Shown here: positions 6,200 through 13,148 of the stretch, one piece after another
Position numbering within the stretch: the first letter of the stretch is position 1
How the letters are laid out: each line of letters opens with the position of its first letter
NCBI GenBank assembly: GCA_937911855.1
Contig: CALDPK010000090.1
Coordinates: 1-15,042, forward strand
Length of the DNA: 15,042 bases
Direction: 5' to 3'
DNA from: an uncultured Trueperaceae bacterium
GTDB lineage: Bacteria; Deinococcota; Deinococci; Deinococcales; Trueperaceae
The notes under the pieces: model-generated
Databases searched by the model: none
What the model saw: the letters and a program-made list of their open reading frames with translations, nothing else
What the model was told of the DNA's origin: nothing
Position numbers and translations under genes: made by a program

Positions 6200-7659
6200 G
6201 CGTGTTGACTTCCTCCTGGCAGCCCGACCCCGACCGCTGCTTCTCACCAGTCCAGCAGGTGCGTGTACTGGCCCGCGAACTGTACTCCGCAGTCCGCGAC
6301 CTGCCCATCGTCAGTCCCCACGGGCACGTCGATCCCGCGCTGCTCGCTGACCCGGACGCCCGCTTCGGCAACCCCGCAGAACTGCTCATAATCCCCGACC
6401 ATTACGTGTTCAGGATGCTCTACAGCCAGGGCGTCAGCTTAGGGGCGCTCGGCATCCCCAGGCTCGACGGCCAACCCGTCGAAACCGACGGCCGCAAGAT
6501 CTGGCAGCTGCTCGCCGACCACATCCACGTGTTCCGCGGCACCCCAACAGGCCTGTGGCTGTCCACCGTGTTGCAGGAAGTACTCGGCGTGCGCGAGAAA
6601 CTGAACCCGGCTAACGCCTCACGCATTTACGACGAGCTGTCCGAGAAACTCGCTTCGCCTGAGTTCAGTCCCCGCAGCCTGTTCGACCGGTTCAACATCG
6701 AAGTCTTGGCCACCACTGACTCGGCCGCCGATTCGCTTGAGCACCACCAGAAACTGCACGAGGCCGGGATACGGGTCATCCCCACGTTCCGTCCCGACAG
6801 CCTGCTTGACTTCAGCAACCCCGACTGGCCGCAGCGGGTCGAGAAACTCAGTGAACTCACCGGGCTGCATATCGGTGACCTGACTGGTTTCGTGAGCGCC
6901 ATCCGCCGGCGCCGCAAGCAGTTCAGGGAACTGGGCGCGACCGCCACCGACCACTCGCGGATGGTCACCGAGATCCGCTCGCTGCCGGCACCACTGGCTG
7001 GCTCGCTGTTCGGCAAGGCCATGCGCGGGGGCTTAAGTGACAGCGAGGTGCATCAGCTGCAGGCGCACATGCTGTTCGAGATGGCGCGCCTCAGCTGCGA
7101 GGACGGCATGACCATGCAGCTGCACCTGGGCAGTTACCGCAACCACAACCGGCCGCTCAGCCAGGCGTTCGGCCCCGACACCGGCTCGGACATCCCAGTG
7201 CAGGTCGACTGGACGCGCGGACTCGCCCCGCTGCTCAGCGAATTCGGTAACGAACCGGGCCTGAAACTGATCCTGTTCACCCTGGACGAATCCACTTACG
7301 GCCGTGAACTCGCCCCGCTGGCAGGTCATTACCCGGCCGTGCGGATCGGGCCGCCCTGGTGGTTCTTCGACAGCGTGAAAGGCATCGAGCGTTACCTTGA
7401 CCAGGTGGTCGAGACGGCAGGCTTCTACAACCTGGCGGGCTTCAACGACGACACCCGCGCGTTCGCTTCGATCCCCGCCCGCCACGACGTCTGGCGGCGC
7501 GTCACCAGCAACTGGCTCGCCGGCGAAGTCACCCGCGGACTCATGGACGAAGCCGACGCCCATGAAGTAGCCCGCTGGCTCACAGTCGACGCTGCCCGGG
7601 CTGCATACAACCTTGGCGAGAGCCACGGACGGCTTACCGGTTCAGCGCCGCTCAGGTAA
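6196..7659 (+). CDS. uxaC: Glucuronate isomerase (uronate isomerase)
   Basis: Isomerises D-glucuronate to D-fructuronate and D-galacturonate to D-tagaturonate, the first cytoplasmic step of hexuronate catabolism. It belongs to the amidohydrolase superfamily. The 487-residue protein is close to the 470 of E. coli UxaC. The metal-binding HGHVDP is at 42-47. LIIPDHYVFRML follows, and the later GPPWWFFDS and NLAGFNDDTRAF segments are typical of the family. The C-terminus ends near ARAAYNLG. The start is GTG at 6196, overlapping the PadR stop. TATACT at 6175-6180 could serve as a local -10, but no good -35 is present. The ketohexuronate reductases (UxuB/UxaB) and the dehydratase UxuA are absent from the window. 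Confidence 0.95.
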   Translation: MSVLTSSWQPDPDRCFSPVQQVRVLARELYSAVRDLPIVSPHGHVDPALLADPDARFGNPAELLIIPDHYVFRMLYSQGVSLGALGIPRLDGQPVETDGRKIWQLLADHIHVFRGTPTGLWLSTVLQEVLGVREKLNPANASRIYDELSEKLASPEFSPRSLFDRFNIEVLATTDSAADSLEHHQKLHEAGIRVIPTFRPDSLLDFSNPDWPQRVEKLSELTGLHIGDLTGFVSAIRRRRKQFRELGATATDHSRMVTEIRSLPAPLAGSLFGKAMRGGLSDSEVHQLQAHMLFEMARLSCEDGMTMQLHLGSYRNHNRPLSQAFGPDTGSDIPVQVDWTRGLAPLLSEFGNEPGLKLILFTLDESTYGRELAPLAGHYPAVRIGPPWWFFDSVKGIERYLDQVVETAGFYNLAGFNDDTRAFASIPARHDVWRRVTSNWLAGEVTRGLMDEADAHEVARWLTVDAARAAYNLGESHGRLTGSAPLR

Positions 7660-7662
7660 AAT
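7634..7662 (+). promoter_or_regulatory. Predicted promoter of the nagB-like gene, overlapping the uxaC stop
   Basis: TTACCG (7634-7639, three of six) is followed by a 17-base spacer and TAAAAT (7657-7662, five of six). The first three bases of the -10 are the TAA stop of uxaC. Transcription would start near 7669 and leave a leader of about 28 bases with GAAGGACG (7681-7688) as ribosome binding site. Confidence 0.5.
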
Positions 7663-7696
7663 CAGTCATCAATACCCCACGAAGGACGTGCACCCT

Positions 7697-8458
7697 GTGA
7701 GTAACACCAAGACTTTCGGCGAACTGACCGTCGAGATTTACGGCGACGCGGCTGCCATCAGCCTCGCCGCATTCAGACGCGCAAGCCAGCAGATCAAGGA
7801 CGCCATAGAGCGGCGCGGCTACGCGCGCATCATCCTGGCCACCGGCAACTCGCAGCTCGAGTTCCTCAGCCTGCTGCGTCAGGCTGAAGGCATCGCCTGG
7901 GACAAGGTCGACGTGTTCCACCTCGACGAGTACATGGGCCTGGACGCAGACCACGCCTCAAGCTTCCGACACTACCTGCACGAGAACTTCGTCAACCACG
8001 TAAGCCCCCGCAGGTTCTACGGCATCGACGGCACCGCAGACCCGGCTGAGGAAGCCAGGCGTTACGGCGAGCTGCTGAACGCGGACAGCATCGACCTGAG
8101 CTGCCTGGGCGTGGGCAACAACGGTCACCTGGCGTTCAACGATCCGCCTTACGCTGATTTCAACGATCCTGAGGCAGTGAAACTGGTGGTGCTGGATGAA
8201 GTGAGCCGCCAGCAGCAGGTGGACGGCGGTCTCTTCCCCAGCCTCGATTCCGTGCCCACCCACGCGCTGACAGTCACGATCCCTGCGCTCCTGAACGCTG
8301 CGCACGTGCAGGTGCTGGCTTCAGGTGAGCACAAGGCTGAAGCGATCCGCGCTGCCCTTCTGGGCCCGATAACCGAGGATTGCCCGGCGTCGGTGCTGCG
8401 GACAGCTAAGCAGGCGGTTCTTTACCTGGACGGGGAGTCAGCGAGCCTGCTGGACTGA
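7697..8458 (+). CDS. nagB: Glucosamine-6-phosphate deaminase-like protein (NagB family)
   Basis: Member of the NagB/6-phosphogluconolactonase superfamily, with 253 residues. The best guess is aldose-ketose isomerisation with deamination of glucosamine 6-phosphate. HLDEYMGL (75-82) supplies D77, equivalent to E. coli NagB D72. GVGNNGHLAFNDPP (138-151) keeps H144 (E. coli H143). It has N142 where E. coli has D141, and D149 in place of E148. The NGHLAFNDPP form is known to me from a separate NagB-like clade, so the substrate may differ. A 6-phosphogluconolactonase role is a possible alternative given the gluconate genes nearby. GTG at 7697 is chosen because GAAGGACG lies eight bases upstream and the frame upstream of it does not resemble the family. 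It follows uxaC by 37 bases and is convergent with the next gene. Confidence 0.8.
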   Translation: MSNTKTFGELTVEIYGDAAAISLAAFRRASQQIKDAIERRGYARIILATGNSQLEFLSLLRQAEGIAWDKVDVFHLDEYMGLDADHASSFRHYLHENFVNHVSPRRFYGIDGTADPAEEARRYGELLNADSIDLSCLGVGNNGHLAFNDPPYADFNDPEAVKLVVLDEVSRQQQVDGGLFPSLDSVPTHALTVTIPALLNAAHVQVLASGEHKAEAIRAALLGPITEDCPASVLRTAKQAVLYLDGESASLLD

Positions 8459-8465
8459 GGCGGAT

Positions 8466-8897
8466 TCAGCGCCGGCCTGTGCCTGCTGTGATGGCGGACA
8501 GGCCGGCGATTATCAGGAAGACGGGCCAGATGACTGCCCAGCTGAGGTTGAACAGGAACACGCTGGCGACGAGCGTCATGAACGTGGCGCCGGTGAGCGC
8601 CTGGGTGACACGTGGGGTGAAGCGGCCGTCCTGCTGGTAGTTGGAGGCTGCGTTGGCGAACAGGCTGAGGGCGGGGATGAGGATGAACAGGGCCCACCAG
8701 TTGTTCAGCTGCCAGCCGAAGGCGTTGCGCAGCAGGAAGTAACCGCCAACCAGGATGAGGGCGATGCCGGCTGCCGGTGCCCCGTAGCCGCTGCTCTGCC
8801 AGGACCACGTGCTGGACCTGTAATTCTCGTGTGATGGCTCACCGGGTTCAGTGCGCCGCTCTGGCAGTGGCCTGAGGTGCTCCTGGTCTCTGTCCAT
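8466..8897 (-). CDS. Small membrane protein, LiaF/DUF5668-like transmembrane region
   Basis: Function unknown. The 143-residue protein has a charged N-terminus of about 40 residues (MDRDQEHLRPLPERR). Four hydrophobic helices follow, at about 44-60, 65-80, 102-117 and 118-135. IALILVGGYFLLRN and NNWWALFILIPAL resemble the two-helix LiaI/LiaF-type repeat often annotated as DUF5668. I chose ATG at 8897, because TACAAT lies five bases upstream and suggests a leaderless mRNA. An ATG at 8918 would add seven residues and lie upstream of that promoter. It is divergent from the LarA-family gene. Confidence 0.7.
   Translation of the reverse strand: MDRDQEHLRPLPERRTEPGEPSHENYRSSTWSWQSSGYGAPAAGIALILVGGYFLLRNAFGWQLNNWWALFILIPALSLFANAASNYQQDGRFTPRVTQALTGATFMTLVASVFLFNLSWAVIWPVFLIIAGLSAITAGTGRR
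8470..8508. terminator. 11-bp inverted repeat at a convergent gene junction
   Basis: CGCCGGCCTGT (8470-8480) and ACAGGCCGGCG (8498-8508) are perfect complements with a 17-base loop. The repeat sits 11 bases after the stop of the plus-strand nagB-like gene and inside the last codons of the minus-strand membrane-protein gene. It could slow or end transcription from nagB, but no T-run follows on either strand. Confidence 0.45.
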
Positions 8898-8902
8898 GCC
8901 GC

Positions 8903-8908
8903 ATTGTA
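8903..8908 (-). promoter_or_regulatory. Predicted -10 for a leaderless membrane-protein transcript
   Basis: The minus strand reads TACAAT (five of six) five bases before ATG 8897, with no Shine-Dalgarno. The same TACAAT-N5-ATG arrangement occurs at 14464-14477 on the plus strand. The -35 is not convincing. Confidence 0.5.
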
Positions 8909-8939
8909 CTGCCCGCAAGATTGTGGCGAGCGGGTTTGC

Positions 8940-8968
8940 TTGTGCCTTCGGGCAGCTTCGGCGAAACT
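8940..8968 (+). promoter_or_regulatory. Candidate promoter of the LarA-family and gntK genes
   Basis: TTGTGC (8940-8945) is followed by a 17-base spacer and GAAACT (8963-8968), each three of six to consensus. Six bases separate it from ATG 8975, which again suggests a leaderless transcript. It is a weak match. Confidence 0.35.
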
Positions 8969-8974
8969 GGTGTC

Positions 8975-10249
8975 ATGAGCAACCTGCTAGCCCGGACCAG
9001 CAGCCTGGGCCGCCCCGACAGACCACTGACGGAAACCGAAGTGCGCGATTTCATCGCGGACGCCTTCGACCCGGGTCAGCTGGCAGGCGGCAGCCTGCTG
9101 GTCATCATTCCGGACGGCACGCGCAGCGCACCGATCGCCATGCTGTACCGCCTGCTGAACGAGAAACTCGCTGCTTCTGTGAGCCGCATCGATTTCCTGA
9201 TCGCGCTCGGCACCCACCCGCCCATGAGCGAGGAAGCAATCACCAGACTGGTCGGCATGAACGCCGAAGAGCGCCGGCAGAGGACACCGAACGCACGGGT
9301 AGTGAACCACGCCTGGGCGGACCCGGCTGCTCTGACCCTGGCGGGCACCATCACGGCTGACGAGATGACTGAACTCACCGGCGGACTGGTGACCCGGGAG
9401 ACACCGGTGACCATCAACCGGCTGGCGTTCGAGCACGATCACATACTGATCGTCGGGCCGGTGTTCCCGCATGAGGTCGCAGGCTTCTCCGGCGGAGCGA
9501 AGTACCTGTTCCCCGGCAGCAGTGGCGCCGAGATCATCGACACGACCCACTGGCTGGGCGCGCTGTCCACCAGTTACGCCACCATCGGCGTGAAGGACAC
9601 TCCCGTCAGGCGCGTCCTGCACCACGCAGCCACGTTCGTGACGGAAAGAACGCCGGTCACCTGCCTGAAGCTCGCCATGAAAGGCAAGGACCTGCACGGC
9701 GTTTACACGGGCGATCACCTGGAAGCGTGGTCCAACGCAGCGGACCTGGCGGCCGAGCTGAACATCCACTACAAGGAGAAGCCGTTCCAGAGCGTGCTGT
9801 CGATGCCCAGCACCCGCTACGACGACCTGTGGACCGCCGCGAAAGCCATGTACAAGACGGAACCCGTAGTGGCTGACGGCGGCGAGATAATCATCTACGC
9901 CCCGCACCTCAGTGAGATCAGCGTCACCCACGGTGAGCTGATCGAGAAGGTCGGCTATCACGTGCGTGATTACTTCCTGGCTGACTGGGAGCGCTTCACG
10001 GACATCGCCTGGACCACCCTTGCCCACTCAACCCACGTCAAAGGTCACGGCCAGATGATTGACGGTGTGGAGCACCCGAGAATCAGGGTCACCCTGGCGA
10101 CCGGCATCAGCAAGGAAACCTGCGAGCGCATCAACCTGGCCTACCGCGACCCCGCGACCATCAATCCCGATGACTGGCGGGACCGTGAAGACGAAGGTCT
10201 GCTCCTGGTCGAGAATGCCGGTGAGAACCTGTACCGGCTGCGCGAGTGA
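8975..10249 (+). CDS. larA: LarA-superfamily nickel-pincer-dependent 2-hydroxyacid racemase/epimerase (candidate D-gluconate 2-epimerase)
   Basis: Enzyme of the lactate racemase superfamily, which uses the nickel-pincer nucleotide cofactor to invert C2 of alpha-hydroxyacids in the cytoplasm. The 424-residue protein carries DGTR (47-50), H112, H166 in PHEVAGFSGGAK, K176 and H192 in TTHWLG. In Lactobacillus plantarum LarA the catalytic H108 and H174, the cofactor-bound K184 and the nickel ligand H200 are spaced 10 and 16 from H174 onward, exactly as here (166, 176, 192). So it should be an active holoenzyme, if LarB, LarC and LarE are encoded elsewhere. The gntK start overlaps its stop (GTGA at 10246-10249). 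Since D-gluconate 2-epimerases are known in this superfamily, gluconate/mannonate is a more likely substrate than lactate (inference). ATG 8975 is preferred over 8921, whose extra 18 residues are not family-like. Confidence 0.88.
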   Translation: MSNLLARTSSLGRPDRPLTETEVRDFIADAFDPGQLAGGSLLVIIPDGTRSAPIAMLYRLLNEKLAASVSRIDFLIALGTHPPMSEEAITRLVGMNAEERRQRTPNARVVNHAWADPAALTLAGTITADEMTELTGGLVTRETPVTINRLAFEHDHILIVGPVFPHEVAGFSGGAKYLFPGSSGAEIIDTTHWLGALSTSYATIGVKDTPVRRVLHHAATFVTERTPVTCLKLAMKGKDLHGVYTGDHLEAWSNAADLAAELNIHYKEKPFQSVLSMPSTRYDDLWTAAKAMYKTEPVVADGGEIIIYAPHLSEISVTHGELIEKVGYHVRDYFLADWERFTDIAWTTLAHSTHVKGHGQMIDGVEHPRIRVTLATGISKETCERINLAYRDPATINPDDWRDREDEGLLLVENAGENLYRLRE

Positions 10250-10746
10250 AACCACGCGTGCTAGTCGTCATGGGCGTTTCAGGTGCCGGCAAAAGCGTTG
10301 TCGGCCGCCAGCTGGCTGCGGAGCTGGGCTGGCGCTTCGCTGACGCCGATGACTTCCATCCGCAAGCCAACGTAAAGAAGATGCGCGCCGGAGTCGCGCT
10401 CACCGACCAGGACCGTGAACCCTGGCTGGCGGCACTCCATGAACTGGTTCGAAGCTCGGAAGAGCCGCTGGTGCTTGCCTGCTCGGCTCTGAAAGCGCGA
10501 TACCGGGACGTTATCAGCGGTGACCTGGCCGATGTCAGTTTCGTGTTCCTGCGCGGGTCTTTCGAGGAGATAAAACAGCGTCTGGAGCGGCGTGAAGGGC
10601 ATTACATGCCGGCGTCGCTCCTGCAGAGCCAGTTCGATGCCCTCGAGGAACCCGTTGGCGCACTGACCGTTGACTGCATGCAGCCGGTTGATCAACTGGT
10701 TGCGGAAATAATCAGGGAACTTGGCCTGGAGACTCAGTCCGCCTGA
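10246..10746 (+). CDS. gntK: Gluconokinase (GntK type)
   Basis: Phosphorylates D-gluconate with ATP to 6-phosphogluconate, feeding the pentose phosphate or Entner-Doudoroff routes. The 166-residue protein has the P-loop GVSGAGKS (10-17), then DADDFHPQANVKKM (33-46), ACSALKARYRD (79-89) and HYMPASLLQSQFDALEEP (about 118-135), all standard for the small thermoresistant-type gluconate kinase. It is full length. GTG at 10246 overlaps the stop of the LarA-family gene, so the two should be translated together. It is convergent with the DinB-family gene 10 bases later, and no terminator-like hairpin is visible between them. Confidence 0.94.
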   Translation: MKPRVLVVMGVSGAGKSVVGRQLAAELGWRFADADDFHPQANVKKMRAGVALTDQDREPWLAALHELVRSSEEPLVLACSALKARYRDVISGDLADVSFVFLRGSFEEIKQRLERREGHYMPASLLQSQFDALEEPVGALTVDCMQPVDQLVAEIIRELGLETQSA

Positions 10747-10756
10747 GGGCGCATGG

Positions 10757-11263
10757 TCAGAATTTCCCGCTGAAGCCAGCGAGCCGCCGGTACAGGGCGG
10801 TCTGCCCCGCGTGATACGTGTCATGCCAGACGAGGAAATAGATGGCGTCCAGGACGCGTTCACCGGCGTCGCGCGGGTTGGGGCGCGACAATTGGTCGGC
10901 GCTGGCTTTCTCAAGTGCCTGCCGGAGACGATCGCCTGCCTCGGTCGCTGCGCTCAGCAAGTCAGCAAGCGGTTCTGCGTCAGCTGCCGCGGGAATCGAT
11001 GAACCGCGTTTATACACGCGCGCGCGTTCCGAAGTGAAGACCGGCTCGGCGCCCAGCAGCTTGATGCAGACGCCACGACTTGCCGTGATGTGACCGAGCA
11101 GCCAGTTGAGGTTGCTGCCGCCTTCACCCAGCCGCTTCAGGCTGTCCTCGTGACTGAGACCCTCGGCGTTGTTCTCGATCACGTAGTCATTGCGCCGCAA
11201 TAGATCCACGAGTGCAGATCTGATCGCGTAGACGGCTTCTGCAGATTGCTGTTCACTCACCAT
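10757..11263 (-). CDS. DinB-family (four-helix bundle) protein
   Basis: Member of the DinB/YfiT-like putative metalloenzyme superfamily, with 168 residues and no assigned reaction. These proteins often act as thiol-dependent transferases or are damage-inducible. The metal triad is visible as H58 in LLGHI and H147 and H151 in WHDTYHAGQ. The spacing fits the DinB fold, with the first histidine after helix 2 and the HxxxH pair in the last helix. ATG at 11263 has no good Shine-Dalgarno. A TACAGT (11277-11272) lies eight bases upstream and may give a nearly leaderless mRNA. It lies downstream of the SecD-like and Ada genes on the same strand, 50 bases after them. Confidence 0.82.
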   Translation of the reverse strand: MVSEQQSAEAVYAIRSALVDLLRRNDYVIENNAEGLSHEDSLKRLGEGGSNLNWLLGHITASRGVCIKLLGAEPVFTSERARVYKRGSSIPAAADAEPLADLLSAATEAGDRLRQALEKASADQLSRPNPRDAGERVLDAIYFLVWHDTYHAGQTALYRRLAGFSGKF

Positions 11264-11271
11264 TGCAGCTC

Positions 11272-11277
11272 ACTGTA
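11272..11277 (-). promoter_or_regulatory. Candidate -10 of the DinB-family gene
   Basis: The minus strand reads TACAGT (four of six), eight bases before ATG 11263. There is no convincing -35. It would separate this gene from the upstream Ada and SecD-like genes. Confidence 0.3.
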
Positions 11278-11313
11278 CCAACTGTGCACAACCAGGCACC
11301 CGAGGGCACGTGC

Positions 11314-11988
11314 TCAGTCGACACCAGGCAGGACGTCAAGCGAGAACGGCAGTACGCCACCACTCAGCAGGGCGGCCAGCATCCTTGCGTCCTCCATCGT
11401 CTCGAAACCAGAAATCTGGCCGCTGTCGGTAATCGGTCCCTGCAGTACCGGGGCGGTCAGGATGACGCCGTCCAGTACGACGGCGACGCGCCGGCCCATG
11501 CTGTTCCGCGTGAACCCACCGAACGCAGCGCGCTCCTCAGGCTGGATGCTGAAAGTGACCAGTGGCAGTTGCGAGTATTCGTCGAACCGGTGATCCGCGT
11601 GTTCGACAAGCGGACCACGGAACCCGCCGTCCTCGAGGTCAGAAAGGCTCAGCGGATTCAGACTGTCAGGCTTGACCAAACGGAATTCCAAAAGCGCCCG
11701 GGTTCGTGCCAGCTCCAGGATGCGGCTCACGTCTTCCGCGTGACTGTCGTCCAGCTGAAGGCGTATCAGGCCAGCAGCGGTGTCCCTGACGCCGACGCCG
11801 CTGATGCCGGCTGCGCTCAGGCGCTGCTTGATCACCCGGACAGCCAGCATGAGCTCGACGTCGTCGTTCACTTCTCGGTCGGGCTGCAGGAGAACCTCCT
11901 GAACAGGTGGCTCCGGCTGTGCCAGCACGGCAACTGGCAACATCAGAAGGAGCAGCAGGCATGCTGCCTTCCGGATGTGCGTTCGCAT
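11314..11988 (-). CDS. Stand-alone SecD periplasmic (P1 head) domain protein
   Basis: Resembles the periplasmic P1 region of the SecD protein-export subunit but has none of the membrane helices of SecD. The 224 residues begin with a signal peptide: basic MRTHIRK, a leucine-rich core, and likely cleavage near VLA-QP around residue 23. P1-base-like sequence follows (VIKQRLSAAGI and ARTRALLEFRLV), then the head subdomain with VAVVLDGVILTAPV, GPITDSGQISGFETMEDA and LAALLSGGVLPFSLDVL. It then stops where SecD would enter its membrane domain. ATG 11988 is one base after the Ada stop, and no near Shine-Dalgarno is seen, so translation is probably coupled to Ada. It may be a diverged exported paralogue with an unknown role, or a remnant. 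The reading frame is intact. Confidence 0.75.
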   Translation of the reverse strand: MRTHIRKAACLLLLLMLPVAVLAQPEPPVQEVLLQPDREVNDDVELMLAVRVIKQRLSAAGISGVGVRDTAAGLIRLQLDDSHAEDVSRILELARTRALLEFRLVKPDSLNPLSLSDLEDGGFRGPLVEHADHRFDEYSQLPLVTFSIQPEERAAFGGFTRNSMGRRVAVVLDGVILTAPVLQGPITDSGQISGFETMEDARMLAALLSGGVLPFSLDVLPGVD

Positions 11989-11989
11989 A

Positions 11990-13048
11990 TCAGCGGGCAG
12001 AGCTGGCCTCCATCTTCAGCAGCCATTCCTTGCGGGGCACTCCCCCGCCGTAGCCGCCGATCTTGCCGCTGGCGTTTATGACGCGGTGGCAAGGGATGAT
12101 CACCGCCAGCTGGTTGGCTCCGTTGGCCTGCGCCACGGCGCGGAACGCGGTGGGTCTGCCGACGCGGCGGGCCAGTTCCATGTACGAGATCGCCTCGCCG
12201 TAGGGGATGCGCATCAGTTCTTCCCATACACTGCGCTGGAAGTCAGTGCCCATCATCATGAGTGGTGTTTCGAACGTGCTGCGTTCACCGGCGAAGTACT
12301 CTTCCAGTTCGCGTTGGATGCTTTCGAGCGGTGCGGTCATGCCGGGGACGATGGCGTACTTGCCGCGCAGGCGCTTCAGTTCGGTCTCCAGGCCGCGGCG
12401 TTCAACGAACTCGAGCAGGACGAGGTGGGTTTCGCTGGCTATGGCGAGCATCGGTCCGAGTGGCGTGTCGAGCCAGGTGGCGCTCAGCACTTTCTGGTCT
12501 TTGTGGCTGGGTGGTTTGCCGATGATCCTGTTGAAGGCGTCGCGGAAGCCGCTGCCTGATTCGAAGCCTGTGTCGAGTTGTGCGTCCATCACGGTTCCTC
12601 CGTTGCGGATTGTCTGAAGGGCGAGTCCCATTCGTCTGGCGCGGGCGTATTCGAGGACGGTCATGCCGAAGCGCCTGCAGAAGTGGCGGCGGGCTGTGCT
12701 GGTGTCGATGCCCAGGTTGCGGAAGTCTTCTTCTCGCCAGCGCCTTTCCGGTTCGGCCTCGACCATCGCGACGAGTCTGGCGACCAAGTCCGGGGCGACG
12801 TTGGGGTGTGAGAGCGGCCGGCAGCGTTTGCAGGGGCGGTACGAGGCGTGCAGGGCTGCTTTGGCGTTCGGGAAGAACTCGCAGTTCTCGAAGTTCGGTT
12901 TGCGTGCGGGGCACGTCGGGCGGCAGAACACGCCCGTGGTCTTCACGCCCACGTAGAACACGCCCTCGAACTCGGCGTCGCGGTCCAGCAGCGCCTGGTA
13001 CCAGTTTTGCGCCTCGAGGTTGGTGACTGTGAACTGCGGTCCGTTCAT
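11990..13048 (-). CDS. ada: Bifunctional Ada: methylphosphotriester-DNA sensor and O6-methylguanine-DNA methyltransferase
   Basis: Repairs alkylated DNA and activates adaptive-response genes. The 352 residues contain three regions in order. First is the N-terminal zinc domain with C42, C46, C73 and C76, spaced 4, 27 and 3 as in E. coli Ada (38, 42, 69, 72). C42 would be the methyl acceptor. Next is an AraC-type helix-turn-helix region with RHFCRRFGMTVLEYARARR and ESGSGFRDAFNRI, about residues 100-185. Last is the methyltransferase domain with IPCHRV, active cysteine C320 (E. coli C321). All functional residues are present. ATG 13048 has no Shine-Dalgarno. TACCCT (13061-13056) lies seven bases upstream and would make the mRNA leaderless. 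The SecD-like gene follows one base after its stop. Confidence 0.95.
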   Translation of the reverse strand: MNGPQFTVTNLEAQNWYQALLDRDAEFEGVFYVGVKTTGVFCRPTCPARKPNFENCEFFPNAKAALHASYRPCKRCRPLSHPNVAPDLVARLVAMVEAEPERRWREEDFRNLGIDTSTARRHFCRRFGMTVLEYARARRMGLALQTIRNGGTVMDAQLDTGFESGSGFRDAFNRIIGKPPSHKDQKVLSATWLDTPLGPMLAIASETHLVLLEFVERRGLETELKRLRGKYAIVPGMTAPLESIQRELEEYFAGERSTFETPLMMMGTDFQRSVWEELMRIPYGEAISYMELARRVGRPTAFRAVAQANGANQLAVIIPCHRVINASGKIGGYGGGVPRKEWLLKMEASSAR

Positions 13049-13055
13049 GGGTTCA

Positions 13056-13061
13056 AGGGTA
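13056..13061 (-). promoter_or_regulatory. Candidate -10 of the ada gene
   Basis: The minus strand reads TACCCT, fitting TAnnnT (three of six to TATAAT), seven bases before ATG 13048. No -35 is convincing, and I see no E. coli-type Ada box upstream. Confidence 0.3.
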
Positions 13062-13148
13062 CCGCGTCATGCTGATTCCGTGCGCCGAAAAACGGGCAGT
13101 TATTTCGGAGTGCCCACACTGCCTGGATGAGGGATGGCCTTTCAGCCC

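Noticed and set aside
8987..10027. Long minus-strand open frame of 346 codons opposite the LarA-family gene
   Set aside because: It is a high-GC shadow of a gene with clear catalytic motifs; its composition (many His, Val, Gln, Arg) is typical of antisense frames and no motif is seen.
5124..10746. Treating DoxX to GntK as one operon
   Set aside because: The minus-strand membrane-protein gene (8466-8897) interrupts it, and separate promoter-like elements precede the nagB-like and LarA genes.
11263..12081. Plus-strand open frame of 272 codons opposite the SecD-like gene
   Set aside because: The minus strand encodes a signal peptide and SecD motifs across the same bases, so the plus frame is a shadow.
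12402..12914. Minus-strand open frame inside ada in another frame
   Set aside because: The Ada frame holds all four zinc cysteines and PCHRV; the alternative is Arg- and Pro-rich shadow sequence.
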